Shown here piece by piece: positions 8,383 through 18,614 of a DNA stretch of 64,000 bases. Position 1 is the first letter of the stretch; each line of letters starts with the position of its first letter. The position numbers and the translations under genes are program-made. Origin of the DNA: Litorimonas sp963972195 (GTDB lineage: Bacteria > Pseudomonadota > Alphaproteobacteria > Caulobacterales > Maricaulaceae); assembly GCA_963972195.1 (NCBI GenBank), contig CAXATH010000007.1, forward strand, positions 116,277-180,276, in the 5' to 3' direction. The notes beneath the pieces were generated by a model. The model worked only from the letters and a program-made list of their open reading frames with translations. It ran no database searches and was not told the DNA's origin.

Positions 8383-9948
8383 TTATACCATGCCCATGAG
8401 AGCGGTTGTGCTCGCATCATGATTGCCAGGTTTTCCGGATTTCATTTCGTCGAGAATAGTCGTCGCCAGAACTTTGCCGAGCTCAACACCCCATTGGTCA
8501 AAGCTGTTTACATTCCAGATCACGCCTTGAACAAAAACTTTATGCTCATAAAGCGCAATCAGATGGCCCAGTGCGAATGGAGAGAGTTCATCTAACGTTA
8601 TTGTTGTGGACGGACGGTTGCCGGGAAAAGTTTTTTGCGGCGCAAGCGCATTCAAATCCTCTCTCTCACCTAATTCCTTCCGAACAATTTCTTCCGATTT
8701 TCCCAGCATGAGGGCTTCTGACTGGGCAAAACAATTTGCCAATAGTGCCATGTGGTGATCGTGGCGGTTTTCGTGATCTTTAAGCACAGCGACGAAATCA
8801 ACCGGGGCTCCGCCATATTTTCCTTCGCTGGGGCCCTGATGTAGCCATTGGAAAAAGGCATGTTGCCCATTGGTGCCTTCATCGCCCCAAATGATGGGAC
8901 AGGTGAGGCCCGCCTCTTTGCCGCCCCGTGTGATGCGCTTGCCATTGCTCTCCATTTCCAGCTGTTGGAGGAAAGCGGCCAGTTTGCGAATGCGGCGGGA
9001 ATAAGGAATTACGGCGAGGCTAGAGTAATTAAGGATATTTCTGTTCCAAACTCCAACCAAAGCCATAATTACCGGCAGGTTTTCTTGCAGCGGCTGATCT
9101 CGGAAATGTTCATCCATCGCGGCCGCCCCGTCTAGGAAATCTGAAAATACATCAGGGCCGTAAGCGATTTGAAGAGAAAGGCCGACGGCGCTCCAGACGG
9201 AATAGCGCCCGCCAACCCAATCCCAGAAATCAAAAATATTTTCTTCCCGAATGCCAAAATCAACCGCCCGCGTGCGGTTGGCTGTTACGGCAAGCATATG
9301 GTCTCCGGAGTTCGCTCCAATTCCTTCAGTTAGCCAAGCCCGTGCGGATTCGCCGTTCATTTTCGTCTCTTGGGTTCCGAAGCTTTTGGAAACGATAACC
9401 ACGAGGGTTTCAGCCGGGTTGAGCCCTAGGACAGCATCGTTAATCGAGGCGCCGTCTACATTTTCTGCAAACCGAAGTGTTAGGCTTTGTTCTGCGCTGG
9501 CTTGGAATCCGTCTGCAACCAAACGGGGCCCAAGGTCCGATCCCCCAATGCCAATATGGACGATATTCTTAAATTTGCCCTCACTACGCACTTTATCTGC
9601 GAAATCAGCCATGCGTTGGCGCATTTCACCGACGTCACTTTTTACGTCTTTAGACCCGCCGACGCCGCGTAGGGCCATATGTAATACGGCGCGGTCTTCT
9701 GAAGTGTTTACAGCTTCTCCGGCAAAGAGTTTGGCGCGCCATTCTTCCAAATTACATTTTGCCGCCATATTCAAAAGGGCGTCTAAAGCGTCGCCAGAAA
9801 GCGCCTGTTTGGAAAAATCGGCGCGTAAAGGCCCTTCGCGCATGACAAAACGGCCTAGGCGATCCGGTTCCGTTTCGAAGAGTTCAGATATGGAAGGGAT
9901 ATCATCGACAAGTTTGTTCAGCTCATCAAATTGAGTGGATGACGTCAT
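8383..9948 (-). CDS. pgi: Glucose-6-phosphate isomerase
   Basis: A 521-residue phosphoglucose isomerase with the family signatures IGIGGSDLGPRL, VSKSFGTQETKMN, WDWVGGRYSVWSAVGL, the catalytic GDEGTNGQHAFFQWLHQG region and the C-terminal NSFDQWGVELGK. It interconverts glucose-6-phosphate and fructose-6-phosphate in the cytosol. It starts two bases after the ppk2 stop, indicating a common transcript. Full length and intact. Confidence 0.97.
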   Translation of the reverse strand: MTSSTQFDELNKLVDDIPSISELFETEPDRLGRFVMREGPLRADFSKQALSGDALDALLNMAAKCNLEEWRAKLFAGEAVNTSEDRAVLHMALRGVGGSKDVKSDVGEMRQRMADFADKVRSEGKFKNIVHIGIGGSDLGPRLVADGFQASAEQSLTLRFAENVDGASINDAVLGLNPAETLVVIVSKSFGTQETKMNGESARAWLTEGIGANSGDHMLAVTANRTRAVDFGIREENIFDFWDWVGGRYSVWSAVGLSLQIAYGPDVFSDFLDGAAAMDEHFRDQPLQENLPVIMALVGVWNRNILNYSSLAVIPYSRRIRKLAAFLQQLEMESNGKRITRGGKEAGLTCPIIWGDEGTNGQHAFFQWLHQGPSEGKYGGAPVDFVAVLKDHENRHDHHMALLANCFAQSEALMLGKSEEIVRKELGEREDLNALAPQKTFPGNRPSTTITLDELSPFALGHLIALYEHKVFVQGVIWNVNSFDQWGVELGKVLATTILDEMKSGKPGNHDASTTALMGMV

Positions 9949-9950
9949 TA

Positions 9951-10757
9951 TTAAATCTCGAAATCTTCGGGGTTAAAGCCAGGGTCGGGGTATTGAGGGT
10001 TCATTCGTTCAAGACTTTGACGGACAATAGAACTGATGATAGCGCCTCGGGTTTTTCGACTGTCAGAGGGGATTACATGCCAAGGCGCATAATGCGTCGA
10101 CGTGCGGCGAAGCATGGTTTGATAAGCGTCCATAAATTCCGGCCAGAGCGCTCGGTCCTCCAGATCGCCCGGATTGAATTTCCATAGTTTATGGGATTCA
10201 ACGAGCCTCTCGCGTAGCCGCTCACCTTGCGTCTCGTGACTTATGTGGAGCATGAATTTTAAAACCGTCGTGCCATTCTCGACCAATAATCGTTCAAAAT
10301 CATTGATTTGGTCATAGCGCTGCTCAACTTTGGCCGCGGAGACAAAGTTTTTGACTTTTACAACGAGTACATCTTCGTAATGGCTTCGATTGAAAACTGT
10401 AATTTGTCCGGCGGCAGGGCAAACCTGATGCACTCGCCAAAGATAGTCGTGTGCTAACTCTTTTTTTGTGGGAGCTTTAAAGCTCGCTACGTTGACATTG
10501 AGAGGCGGAGTCCGGTGAAAGAGGGCTTCGGTCGTTCCGTCCTTACCTGATGTGTCCATGCCTTGAAGAACGATGATTACAGAGCGCCCGGCCTCGGCGT
10601 AGAGCTTGTGAGCCAGATCGGCTATTTTCTTAGCATTGTCTTTGATTTCGTCTTCGGCATCGTCTTTGTCGTCGAAAAGCTCAATGTGCGTCGGCCTCTC
10701 AGACAGGTGGATATTGTTATCAGTGACAATAAAGTCATTGGTATTTACATCTGCCAT
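9951..10757 (-). CDS. ppk2: Polyphosphate:nucleotide phosphotransferase, PPK2 family
   Basis: About 268 residues with the PPK2 P-loop GMDTSGKDG, the Walker-B-like NRSHYEDVL and the lid-helix arginines (ERLRERLVESHKLWKFNPGDLEDR). PPK2 enzymes transfer phosphate between inorganic polyphosphate and nucleotides in the cytosol; the class (AMP or ADP as acceptor) cannot be set from sequence alone. The start at ATG 10757 has AGGA eight bases upstream; a longer in-frame start at 10805 has no such site. It is coupled to pgi (2-bp gap), the first gene of the cluster running to hisS. Confidence 0.9.
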   Translation of the reverse strand: MADVNTNDFIVTDNNIHLSERPTHIELFDDKDDAEDEIKDNAKKIADLAHKLYAEAGRSVIIVLQGMDTSGKDGTTEALFHRTPPLNVNVASFKAPTKKELAHDYLWRVHQVCPAAGQITVFNRSHYEDVLVVKVKNFVSAAKVEQRYDQINDFERLLVENGTTVLKFMLHISHETQGERLRERLVESHKLWKFNPGDLEDRALWPEFMDAYQTMLRRTSTHYAPWHVIPSDSRKTRGAIISSIVRQSLERMNPQYPDPGFNPEDFEI

Positions 10758-10826
10758 GCCATAATTCCTGCAATAAGCTTTAGGAATGTGTCGTAAACAG
10801 GACACTCTTAAATTAAAAGGTGTAAC

Positions 10827-11453
10827 ATGTTGGATTTCAGAATTTTATCGTTTTCTGTCTTTGCTCTATGCTTGACGGGATGCGGCCAACCGCAAGAAAT
10901 CAGCCAGGCATCAGCTCAGGATGAAACGGCGAAAGCCGGACAAGGCTCAAACTGGACCGTTATAAAAGAAGAAAGCTTCATCAAGTTTTCGGCTCTGCAA
11001 CAGGGAAAGGAGTTTGAAGGAGAGTTCACTGAATTTGACGCGGACATATTATTTTACCCAGATAATCTGGATAAATCCGAGGTTACAGTCAAAATTCCGC
11101 TTCAAAGCGCCGATACCGGAGACAGTGAGCGAAATAATACTTTACCCGGAAAGGCTTGGTTTTCAGCGAAGTCCTTCCCTGTCGCTACCTTTAGAAGTGA
11201 CAATATCGTAGAGACTAGCGAGGGCTCGTATTTGGCGAACGGATCTCTTTCAATGAAAAATATAACGCGGAATATAGAACTGCCATTTTCACTCTCTTCA
11301 GTCGCGGCGAAATCTGACGAGAAAGTCGTCATGACTGGCTCTATGACTTTGGACAGGACCGATTGGAAGGTTGGGGAAGAACCTTGGAACACGGAGGAAT
11401 GGGTGAGCCGTGATATAGCGTTAAATGTTCAGATCACAGCGTCTCCTGAATAA
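10827..11453 (+). CDS. YceI-like domain lipoprotein
   Basis: A 208-residue lipoprotein (lipobox LTGC at about residue 19) followed by a YceI lipocalin-like beta barrel from about residue 40: EESFIKFSALQQGKEFEGEFTEF, SADTGDSERNNTLPGKAWF and FPVATFRSDNI are typical. YceI barrels bind long isoprenoid or lipid chains in the periplasm. The start has AGGTG upstream. Divergent from ppk2, 69 bp away. Family call good; ligand unknown. Confidence 0.85.
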   Translation: MLDFRILSFSVFALCLTGCGQPQEISQASAQDETAKAGQGSNWTVIKEESFIKFSALQQGKEFEGEFTEFDADILFYPDNLDKSEVTVKIPLQSADTGDSERNNTLPGKAWFSAKSFPVATFRSDNIVETSEGSYLANGSLSMKNITRNIELPFSLSSVAAKSDEKVVMTGSMTLDRTDWKVGEEPWNTEEWVSRDIALNVQITASPE

Positions 11454-11461
11454 AGACTAAT

Positions 11462-11476
11462 TTAACCCTGTTTCAA
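11462..11476 (+). promoter_or_regulatory. Half-conserved CtrA-like box upstream of the TadG-like gene
   Basis: TTAA-N7-TCAA differs by one base from the CtrA consensus TTAA-N7-TTAA and lies about 57 bases before the start of the Tad-like gene. CtrA control of Tad-pilus genes is known in Caulobacter. A single near-match is weak evidence. Confidence 0.25.
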
Positions 11477-11532
11477 AATAAGTATTTTATTTCTTTTTCT
11501 TATCCTTGTCTTGGGGAAGGAAAAGGATAGTT

Positions 11533-12933
<1,401 letters not shown>

Positions 12934-12956
12934 ACTGAAAAATTTAATTTCAGCTC

Positions 12957-14771
12957 CTAGTTTTCTGCCTCTTCGCGCAGTATTTCGAGCTCGAGCCATT
13001 CTTCTTCCGCAGCATTCAACGCTGAGCGTGTTTTCTGTAAGGCATCATTTATCTTGGCGAAGGCCCGGGGGTCTCTGGTGTAAAGGTCAGGATTAGCCAT
13101 TTCTTGTTCTAATTCTTGAATTAAATCTTCAAAATTGGCTATTTCTTTTGGGAGTTTTTCAAGTCTGAACTTGTGTTTGTAAGAGAGCTTGGGAGCCGAT
13201 TGACTGGGGGCTTGCTCAGTCGAGCCAGATTTTACGGAGCTTGGTTGCGAGGCGGTCTCTTGAGTGCGTCTGGCTTCAACGCCGCTGCCTCTCTGCGCCA
13301 CCATATCTGAATAACCGCCTGGATAGACCTGCCATTGAGCAGGTCCCTCATAGGCAAGTGTCCGTGTTACGGTCCGGTCTAGAAAATCCCTGTCATGGCT
13401 GACAATAATGACCGTCCCATTATAGTCGGAAACCATTTCTTGAAGCAGATCAAGCGTTTCCAAATCCAGATCGTTGGTGGGTTCATCAAGTATAAGAAAG
13501 TTACTGGGTAAACGAAGTCCTCTGGCGAGTTGAAGGCGACCTCGCTCCCCCCCGGACAGAGCATGGAGGGGCGTCCGGGCCTGTTCCGGTAAGAACAAAA
13601 AGTCTTTCATATAACGCATCACGTGAAGCGCGTTACCTCCGACCATGACGGTATCATTTGCTCCGTCTGTCAATGCGTCTTTAAGAGTCCATTCCGGGTT
13701 TAGGCTTTCACGTTTCTGATCAATGACGAGCGGCTCCAAATTGAGGCCAAGTTCGACTTCGCCGCTGTCAGGTGTGATTTCTCCCATAATGATTTTCAGG
13801 AGCGTTGTTTTTCCGGCGCCGTTGGGTCCAATTAGGCCCAACCGTTCTCCGCGATTAATTCGAAGAGACAGGTCTTTTACAATCGGTCTGTCGTCAAAAC
13901 TGTGTGAAACGTCATTCAGTTTAACGATTTGTTTTGAGGATCTGTCAGCTTCCGTCACGGTTATTTTCGCGCTACCTGCCACCTGACGCTGACTTTTAAT
14001 AGTCTGACGCAAATCTCCGAGCTCTTTTAGCCTTCGCACATTACGTTTTCGACGGCCAGAAACCCCATGGACGACCCAATGTTGTTCCCGATGGACTTTT
14101 CGCTCCATTTTATGTCGCTCAAGTTCTTCCTGCTCTAAAAACTCATCCCGCCAATCCTCGAATGCCCCAAATCCCTTATCCAAATCGCGAGTTTGGCCTC
14201 TATCCATCCAGACCGTTCTCCTCGAAAGATTGTCCAGAAACCGTCGGTCATGCGAAATCAGAACGATAGCGCTTTGACTTCTGCCGAGTTCTTTCTCGAG
14301 CCATTCAATAGCAGGGAGGTCCAGATGGTTTGTTGGCTCATCGAGCATCAAAATATCCGGATCAGGCGCCAGGGTTCGCGCCAGGGCAGCGCGGCGCATC
14401 TCTCCGCCGCTCATAACAGTGGGATCTTCTTCTCCACTCAGGCCTAAAGCATCCAGAAGATAAGGAATTCTGGCCCCGTCATCCGCCCCGATCAAACCGT
14501 CGGCAATGTAATCATATGACGTGCGAAAAGCGGATAGGTCCGGCTCTTGCGGAAGGTAGCGCCAGCTTACGCCGGGTTTCACAAAACGCTCTCCTGCATC
14601 GGCTTCAACGAGACCTGCGGCAATCTTCATTAAGGTTGATTTTCCAGACCCGTTGCGACCCACGAGGCAGAGGCGCTCACGCGGATAGAGCATTAGGTTC
14701 GCCTCTTCGAGCAGAGGTGTGCTCCCGAAAGTGAGAGCGATGTTTGAAAGCGTTAATAAGGGTGGAGCCAT
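12957..14771 (-). CDS. uup: ABC-F ATPase, Uup-like
   Basis: A 604-residue protein with two ABC domains and no membrane segments. The first has GRNGSGKST, SGGEMRRAALART and DEPTNHLD; the second has GPNGAGKTT, SGGERGRLQLARG and DEPTNDLD. A linker with a basic helix separates them and a coiled-coil C-terminus (from about residue 540) follows, the Uup layout. ABC-F proteins act in the cytosol on ribosomes or DNA rather than in transport. Convergent with the TadG-like gene. The subfamily name rests on the C-terminal coiled coil. Confidence 0.88.
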   Translation of the reverse strand: MAPPLLTLSNIALTFGSTPLLEEANLMLYPRERLCLVGRNGSGKSTLMKIAAGLVEADAGERFVKPGVSWRYLPQEPDLSAFRTSYDYIADGLIGADDGARIPYLLDALGLSGEEDPTVMSGGEMRRAALARTLAPDPDILMLDEPTNHLDLPAIEWLEKELGRSQSAIVLISHDRRFLDNLSRRTVWMDRGQTRDLDKGFGAFEDWRDEFLEQEELERHKMERKVHREQHWVVHGVSGRRKRNVRRLKELGDLRQTIKSQRQVAGSAKITVTEADRSSKQIVKLNDVSHSFDDRPIVKDLSLRINRGERLGLIGPNGAGKTTLLKIIMGEITPDSGEVELGLNLEPLVIDQKRESLNPEWTLKDALTDGANDTVMVGGNALHVMRYMKDFLFLPEQARTPLHALSGGERGRLQLARGLRLPSNFLILDEPTNDLDLETLDLLQEMVSDYNGTVIIVSHDRDFLDRTVTRTLAYEGPAQWQVYPGGYSDMVAQRGSGVEARRTQETASQPSSVKSGSTEQAPSQSAPKLSYKHKFRLEKLPKEIANFEDLIQELEQEMANPDLYTRDPRAFAKINDALQKTRSALNAAEEEWLELEILREEAEN

Positions 14772-14820
14772 GAACGGGGTTTAGGCAAGGCGCAAAAGAA
14801 AAGAAACAGTCTTTCTGAGT

Positions 14821-14906
14821 CAAGCGTATATCAAATGCACCTGACTATTGCCCTTCAGAAGGTGCGCTTGGAGGTGAGGGGAAGGGATCGTAAAGGCTCT
14901 CACCTC
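14821..14906 (+). other. Structured intergenic region between uup and the MscS-type gene
   Basis: The 245-bp divergent gap contains nested inverted repeats: an outer CAAGC...GCTTG and inner GCACCT...AGGTGC (14837-14865), followed at once by GAGGTGAG...CTCACCTC (14871-14906, 8-bp perfect stem). This could be an RNA leader, a small RNA or overlapping operators. No T-run follows. Nothing else is recognisable in the gap. Confidence 0.35.
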
Positions 14907-15016
14907 TTTACGTATCTTATTGAAATAATAGACTCAAACTATTGAACGGTCTTGCGAAAGCGCCGTGTTTGTTTATCAATGAGAACTAATTCTTTTAATC
15001 AAGGCTGACAGTTTCG

Positions 15017-18000
15017 ATGCGCCATACTCTGATTACAGTTTCGGTGATCCTGTTTTGCCTGCTCCAGGCGGTCTCTCCCTCTTATGCGCAAACAAGCGCA
15101 ACAGCCCCGGTGCCGTCGACTTCCGCTATCGAAGCCAGTATTCAGGATTTGGAAGACAATGCTGATTTGTCCGAAGAGCAAGTCAAAACAGCAACAGACC
15201 TTTACAAAGAGGCTCTCCAACGTTTGCAGGACAATGCTCTCGCAGAGGAGCAGGAAGTTCAATACCAGTCCGATCTAACAAATTCTGCAAATCTTATAAA
15301 AAGTCTCAAAGACGAAATCGAGGCGGCGAAAGATGAACTCGACCGTGATCCCCTAGAAGCGCTGAGCCTAGGAGATGAACCCATGCGGGAAGAAGATCTA
15401 CTTGAACTTGAACAGGAATTGGCGTCCCGCGAGTCAGACCTTAGAGCTCTTCGGTCTGAAATTGATGGCTACCGAAGCAGCCTCCAAGTGCTTAACTCCC
15501 GTCAGATCAACGCACCAAAAGAATTAGCTGAAGTTAGAAGCGAGTTAGGGACGATTGTTTCAGGATTGGCTGATTTAGGGGATGTGGATACCGCAACGGA
15601 TCCCATAGGTCGCGCGCGCAGGATTAACCTCAGAATAAAGGCAAAATACCGTCGTCAGCAGATAGAGACCTTAGAGCGCGAAATTGCCAGTCTTCCGCGA
15701 AGAGGCGAAATTATTAATTCCCGTCAAACACTTGCCGAACTTCAGTCACGTGAACTGTCGCGGCAGGTGCAAGCGCTGCAAGAGCGCACCGGACAACGCC
15801 GTTTGAACGAAGCCCTCCAGCTTCAAAACTCGGTATTGGCAGAATCTCAGCGGTATGCGAATTTGCACCCTGTTATTGGCGCGATGGCGCAGCGAAATAT
15901 GGAGCTTGCCGAACAAGTCAGGGAGCTAGCGGCGAGCGAGTCCGAGGTTTCCCGAAACACGGCCTTTGCGCGCTCACGGCAGGATAATGTCCTTGAAGAT
16001 TTAGACGTCGCTGAGGACCTAGCTGCACTGGAGAGTCTTGATCGAGATGCCGGAGCGACGTTGAGGCGTCTCGGCAACCAGCTCGTTTCACCTGCCGCTA
16101 TTCGTGCAGATCTGAAGCAAACACAGAATTTATTGGTCAATGCAACACGTCAACGCTTGATAGCGCAAGAAGCGCTTCGTGATCTGCCGGTTGGGCGGGT
16201 TGATTCTAATGACATATTAGAAGCCGCAAGGCGCGCAAATCCTACACTCCCGGAATTTCAGCCTGAGGACAGGCAGGCTCTGCAGGTGCTTAACGATTCT
16301 CAGAGGTCATTGTTACTGCGCATTTCTACTGAGGGGACTGACCGGGTTACAGATATTCGGCAGCTTCAAACGGCTCAAGAAACCTTATTGAAAACCACCC
16401 AGGAATTACAATCCTTACTAGACGAGAAACTGTTGTGGATTCCAAGTGTACCAGCGATTGGAGTGGACTGGGCGCCAAAAATCGTCCGCGGGGCGATGGA
16501 GTTATTTTCTCTGGAGCATATCGCTCTTATCTATGACACACTTGCCGTTCAGCTCTCAAATCTCTGGCCGTTAGCTCTCTTATTTGCTGTTATAATTCTT
16601 GGCCTTTACCAAAGTCGCCCGCGTTTACTCGAGAATATTAAAAAGCGTTCTTCAGAAGTTGGGCGCGTGAAAGTGGATAGTGCGTGGCATACGCCTGCCG
16701 TGCTTGCGGAAGGTGGACTGATGGCTCTACCGTTACCGCTATTCTTTCTGTTTTTAGGCGTCTTGTTTGATTTGGTTGAATTGGCAGACCCCTTTGTGGA
16801 AGGTTTAACAAATGCCTCCTACTTCCTGAGTGTGTTCTTGTTCGTGTTTCTGACGTGGCGCGTTTGGGATCGAGACAAGTCTCTCTTTGGAACCCATTTT
16901 AAAATGGCGGCGAGTGTCCGCTCGGTAGTGAATAGCCAGCTCAGATGGTTTGTCCCGGTCGTCGGAGTTACCTCGGGTTTACTCGCCCTTACCACTGATA
17001 TGAATAGCTCAGACATATACGAGGGTCTGTCATTATTTCTGTTTATATTAACTTGCCTTGGTCTTGCCGTCTTCGGTTTCCGAATAACCCTTTCTGAAAA
17101 AAAGAGATTTACCAATGCATCAAGTAACACGGGTTGGTTTATTCGATATAACGGACTGATTTCGTTTTTTATTATCGGTATTCCTGTCGGGGCCGCGATT
17201 TTGGCCGCGATGGGCTATTACGAGACAGCAGATGAGTTGCTTTGGCGTTTCTTCATGTCGGCTTTGCTTTTGTTTCTGACTTACCTTGTCTGGGGAACAA
17301 TTCGCCGCGTGATTATTGTGGCCCAGCGACAGCTACGCTACCGTCAGGCCATTGAGCGGCGCGATGCCGCTATTAAAGCCCGCCGGGAAAAGGAAGCGGC
17401 TGAAGAGCGTGGTGAAGAAATGTCCCCGCCTCCAAAAATCGATACCAAGGAAATCGACGTTTCCTCTTTGACCCGGCAGTCGTCTCAATTGCTAAACACG
17501 CTGATCATCATTGCCTTTGCGGTTCTTATGTGGGCGAATTGGGCTTCACTTCTTCCGGCGCTTTCGATTTTTGATGGGGTTGATGTCTGGACCTACAAAA
17601 CTGGCGAAATGGACCAGTTGAATAACCCAATTGAACAGGCCGTCACCCTCTGGAACGTGTTACAGTCCTTATTAATTCTGGCTTTGACTTTTATCGCGGC
17701 CCGAAACCTGCCGGGATTTCTCGAAATTTTTATTCTAGATCGTGTCGGAGTGGAGCCCGGTACACGCTATGCTGTCGTCACAATTTTAGGATATATTATT
17801 GTTGGGATTGGACTGGTAATCGGTTTTGACCGTTTGGGTTTGCAATGGTCGCAACTCAAATTTGTCGCTGCGGGTCTCTCGGTCGGTATCGGCTTCGGCT
17901 TGCAAAAAATCATCGCGAACTTTGTTTCGGGTTTGGTCATTTTGTTTGAACGTCCAGTCCGGATTGGCGATTTTGTCACGATTGGCGATGAGAGCGGGAT

Positions 18001-18553
18001 TGTCTCCCGCATCAAAATTCGTGCTACAACGTTGAATGACCTTGATAATAGAGAGATTTTAATTCCGAACGAAGCGTTGATTAGTGAACGGGTTACAAAC
18101 TGGACGCTCTCTAACTCCGTAACCCGCCTGATTGTTAAAGTCGGCATCGCGTATGGATCCGATACAGATAAAGCTCGTGAGTTGATGCTGGAGACTGTAA
18201 AGGAGTTGCCGAAAGTGTTGGATAATCCGCCCCCTTCAGTTTTGTTTATGGGCTTTGGCGATAGTGCGCTCGATTTCGAAGTCCGAGTTTTTCTCCGTAA
18301 GTTTGATGAGCGGATTCCAATGACTCATACGATTCATACGGAAATAAATCGAACGCTTGCCAAGGCTGGAATATCTATCCCGTTCCCTCAGCGGGACCTC
18401 AACATTGTTTCTCAGAATGTTCCCTTGGAATTGCTAAGCGGTGCCCAGTCTAGTCGCGGTGCCAAAAAAAGCGGAACCAAACCGAAACCGAAACCGAGTC
18501 CAACGACAAAAGCTAAAACCAAACCTGAGCCTAAACCCAAATCGAAGTCCTGA
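15017..18553 (+). CDS. Large MscS-family mechanosensitive channel (KefA/MscK-like)
   Basis: 1178 residues: a signal peptide (1-25), a long periplasmic coiled-coil region rich in Glu/Leu/Arg (about 30-470), several membrane helices from about residue 505, and the MscS pore and beta domain at about 925-1110. The pore helix carries the Gly/Ala-rich packing (VAAGLSVGIGFGLQKIIANF) followed by VRIGDFVTIGDESGIV. The tail after residue 1140 is a Lys/Pro repeat. Such proteins relieve osmotic down-shock by opening under membrane tension; the periplasmic coil is typical of MscK-sized members. Alone in its transcription unit; no SD is obvious. Confidence 0.9.
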   Translation: MRHTLITVSVILFCLLQAVSPSYAQTSATAPVPSTSAIEASIQDLEDNADLSEEQVKTATDLYKEALQRLQDNALAEEQEVQYQSDLTNSANLIKSLKDEIEAAKDELDRDPLEALSLGDEPMREEDLLELEQELASRESDLRALRSEIDGYRSSLQVLNSRQINAPKELAEVRSELGTIVSGLADLGDVDTATDPIGRARRINLRIKAKYRRQQIETLEREIASLPRRGEIINSRQTLAELQSRELSRQVQALQERTGQRRLNEALQLQNSVLAESQRYANLHPVIGAMAQRNMELAEQVRELAASESEVSRNTAFARSRQDNVLEDLDVAEDLAALESLDRDAGATLRRLGNQLVSPAAIRADLKQTQNLLVNATRQRLIAQEALRDLPVGRVDSNDILEAARRANPTLPEFQPEDRQALQVLNDSQRSLLLRISTEGTDRVTDIRQLQTAQETLLKTTQELQSLLDEKLLWIPSVPAIGVDWAPKIVRGAMELFSLEHIALIYDTLAVQLSNLWPLALLFAVIILGLYQSRPRLLENIKKRSSEVGRVKVDSAWHTPAVLAEGGLMALPLPLFFLFLGVLFDLVELADPFVEGLTNASYFLSVFLFVFLTWRVWDRDKSLFGTHFKMAASVRSVVNSQLRWFVPVVGVTSGLLALTTDMNSSDIYEGLSLFLFILTCLGLAVFGFRITLSEKKRFTNASSNTGWFIRYNGLISFFIIGIPVGAAILAAMGYYETADELLWRFFMSALLLFLTYLVWGTIRRVIIVAQRQLRYRQAIERRDAAIKARREKEAAEERGEEMSPPPKIDTKEIDVSSLTRQSSQLLNTLIIIAFAVLMWANWASLLPALSIFDGVDVWTYKTGEMDQLNNPIEQAVTLWNVLQSLLILALTFIAARNLPGFLEIFILDRVGVEPGTRYAVVTILGYIIVGIGLVIGFDRLGLQWSQLKFVAAGLSVGIGFGLQKIIANFVSGLVILFERPVRIGDFVTIGDESGIVSRIKIRATTLNDLDNREILIPNEALISERVTNWTLSNSVTRLIVKVGIAYGSDTDKARELMLETVKELPKVLDNPPPSVLFMGFGDSALDFEVRVFLRKFDERIPMTHTIHTEINRTLAKAGISIPFPQRDLNIVSQNVPLELLSGAQSSRGAKKSGTKPKPKPSPTTKAKTKPEPKPKSKS

Positions 18554-18614
18554 GAACGCAAGGCTCAATCAAATTTGTAATATATGGCTCAGGATGAAAC
18601 GCGTTCGATAGAAT

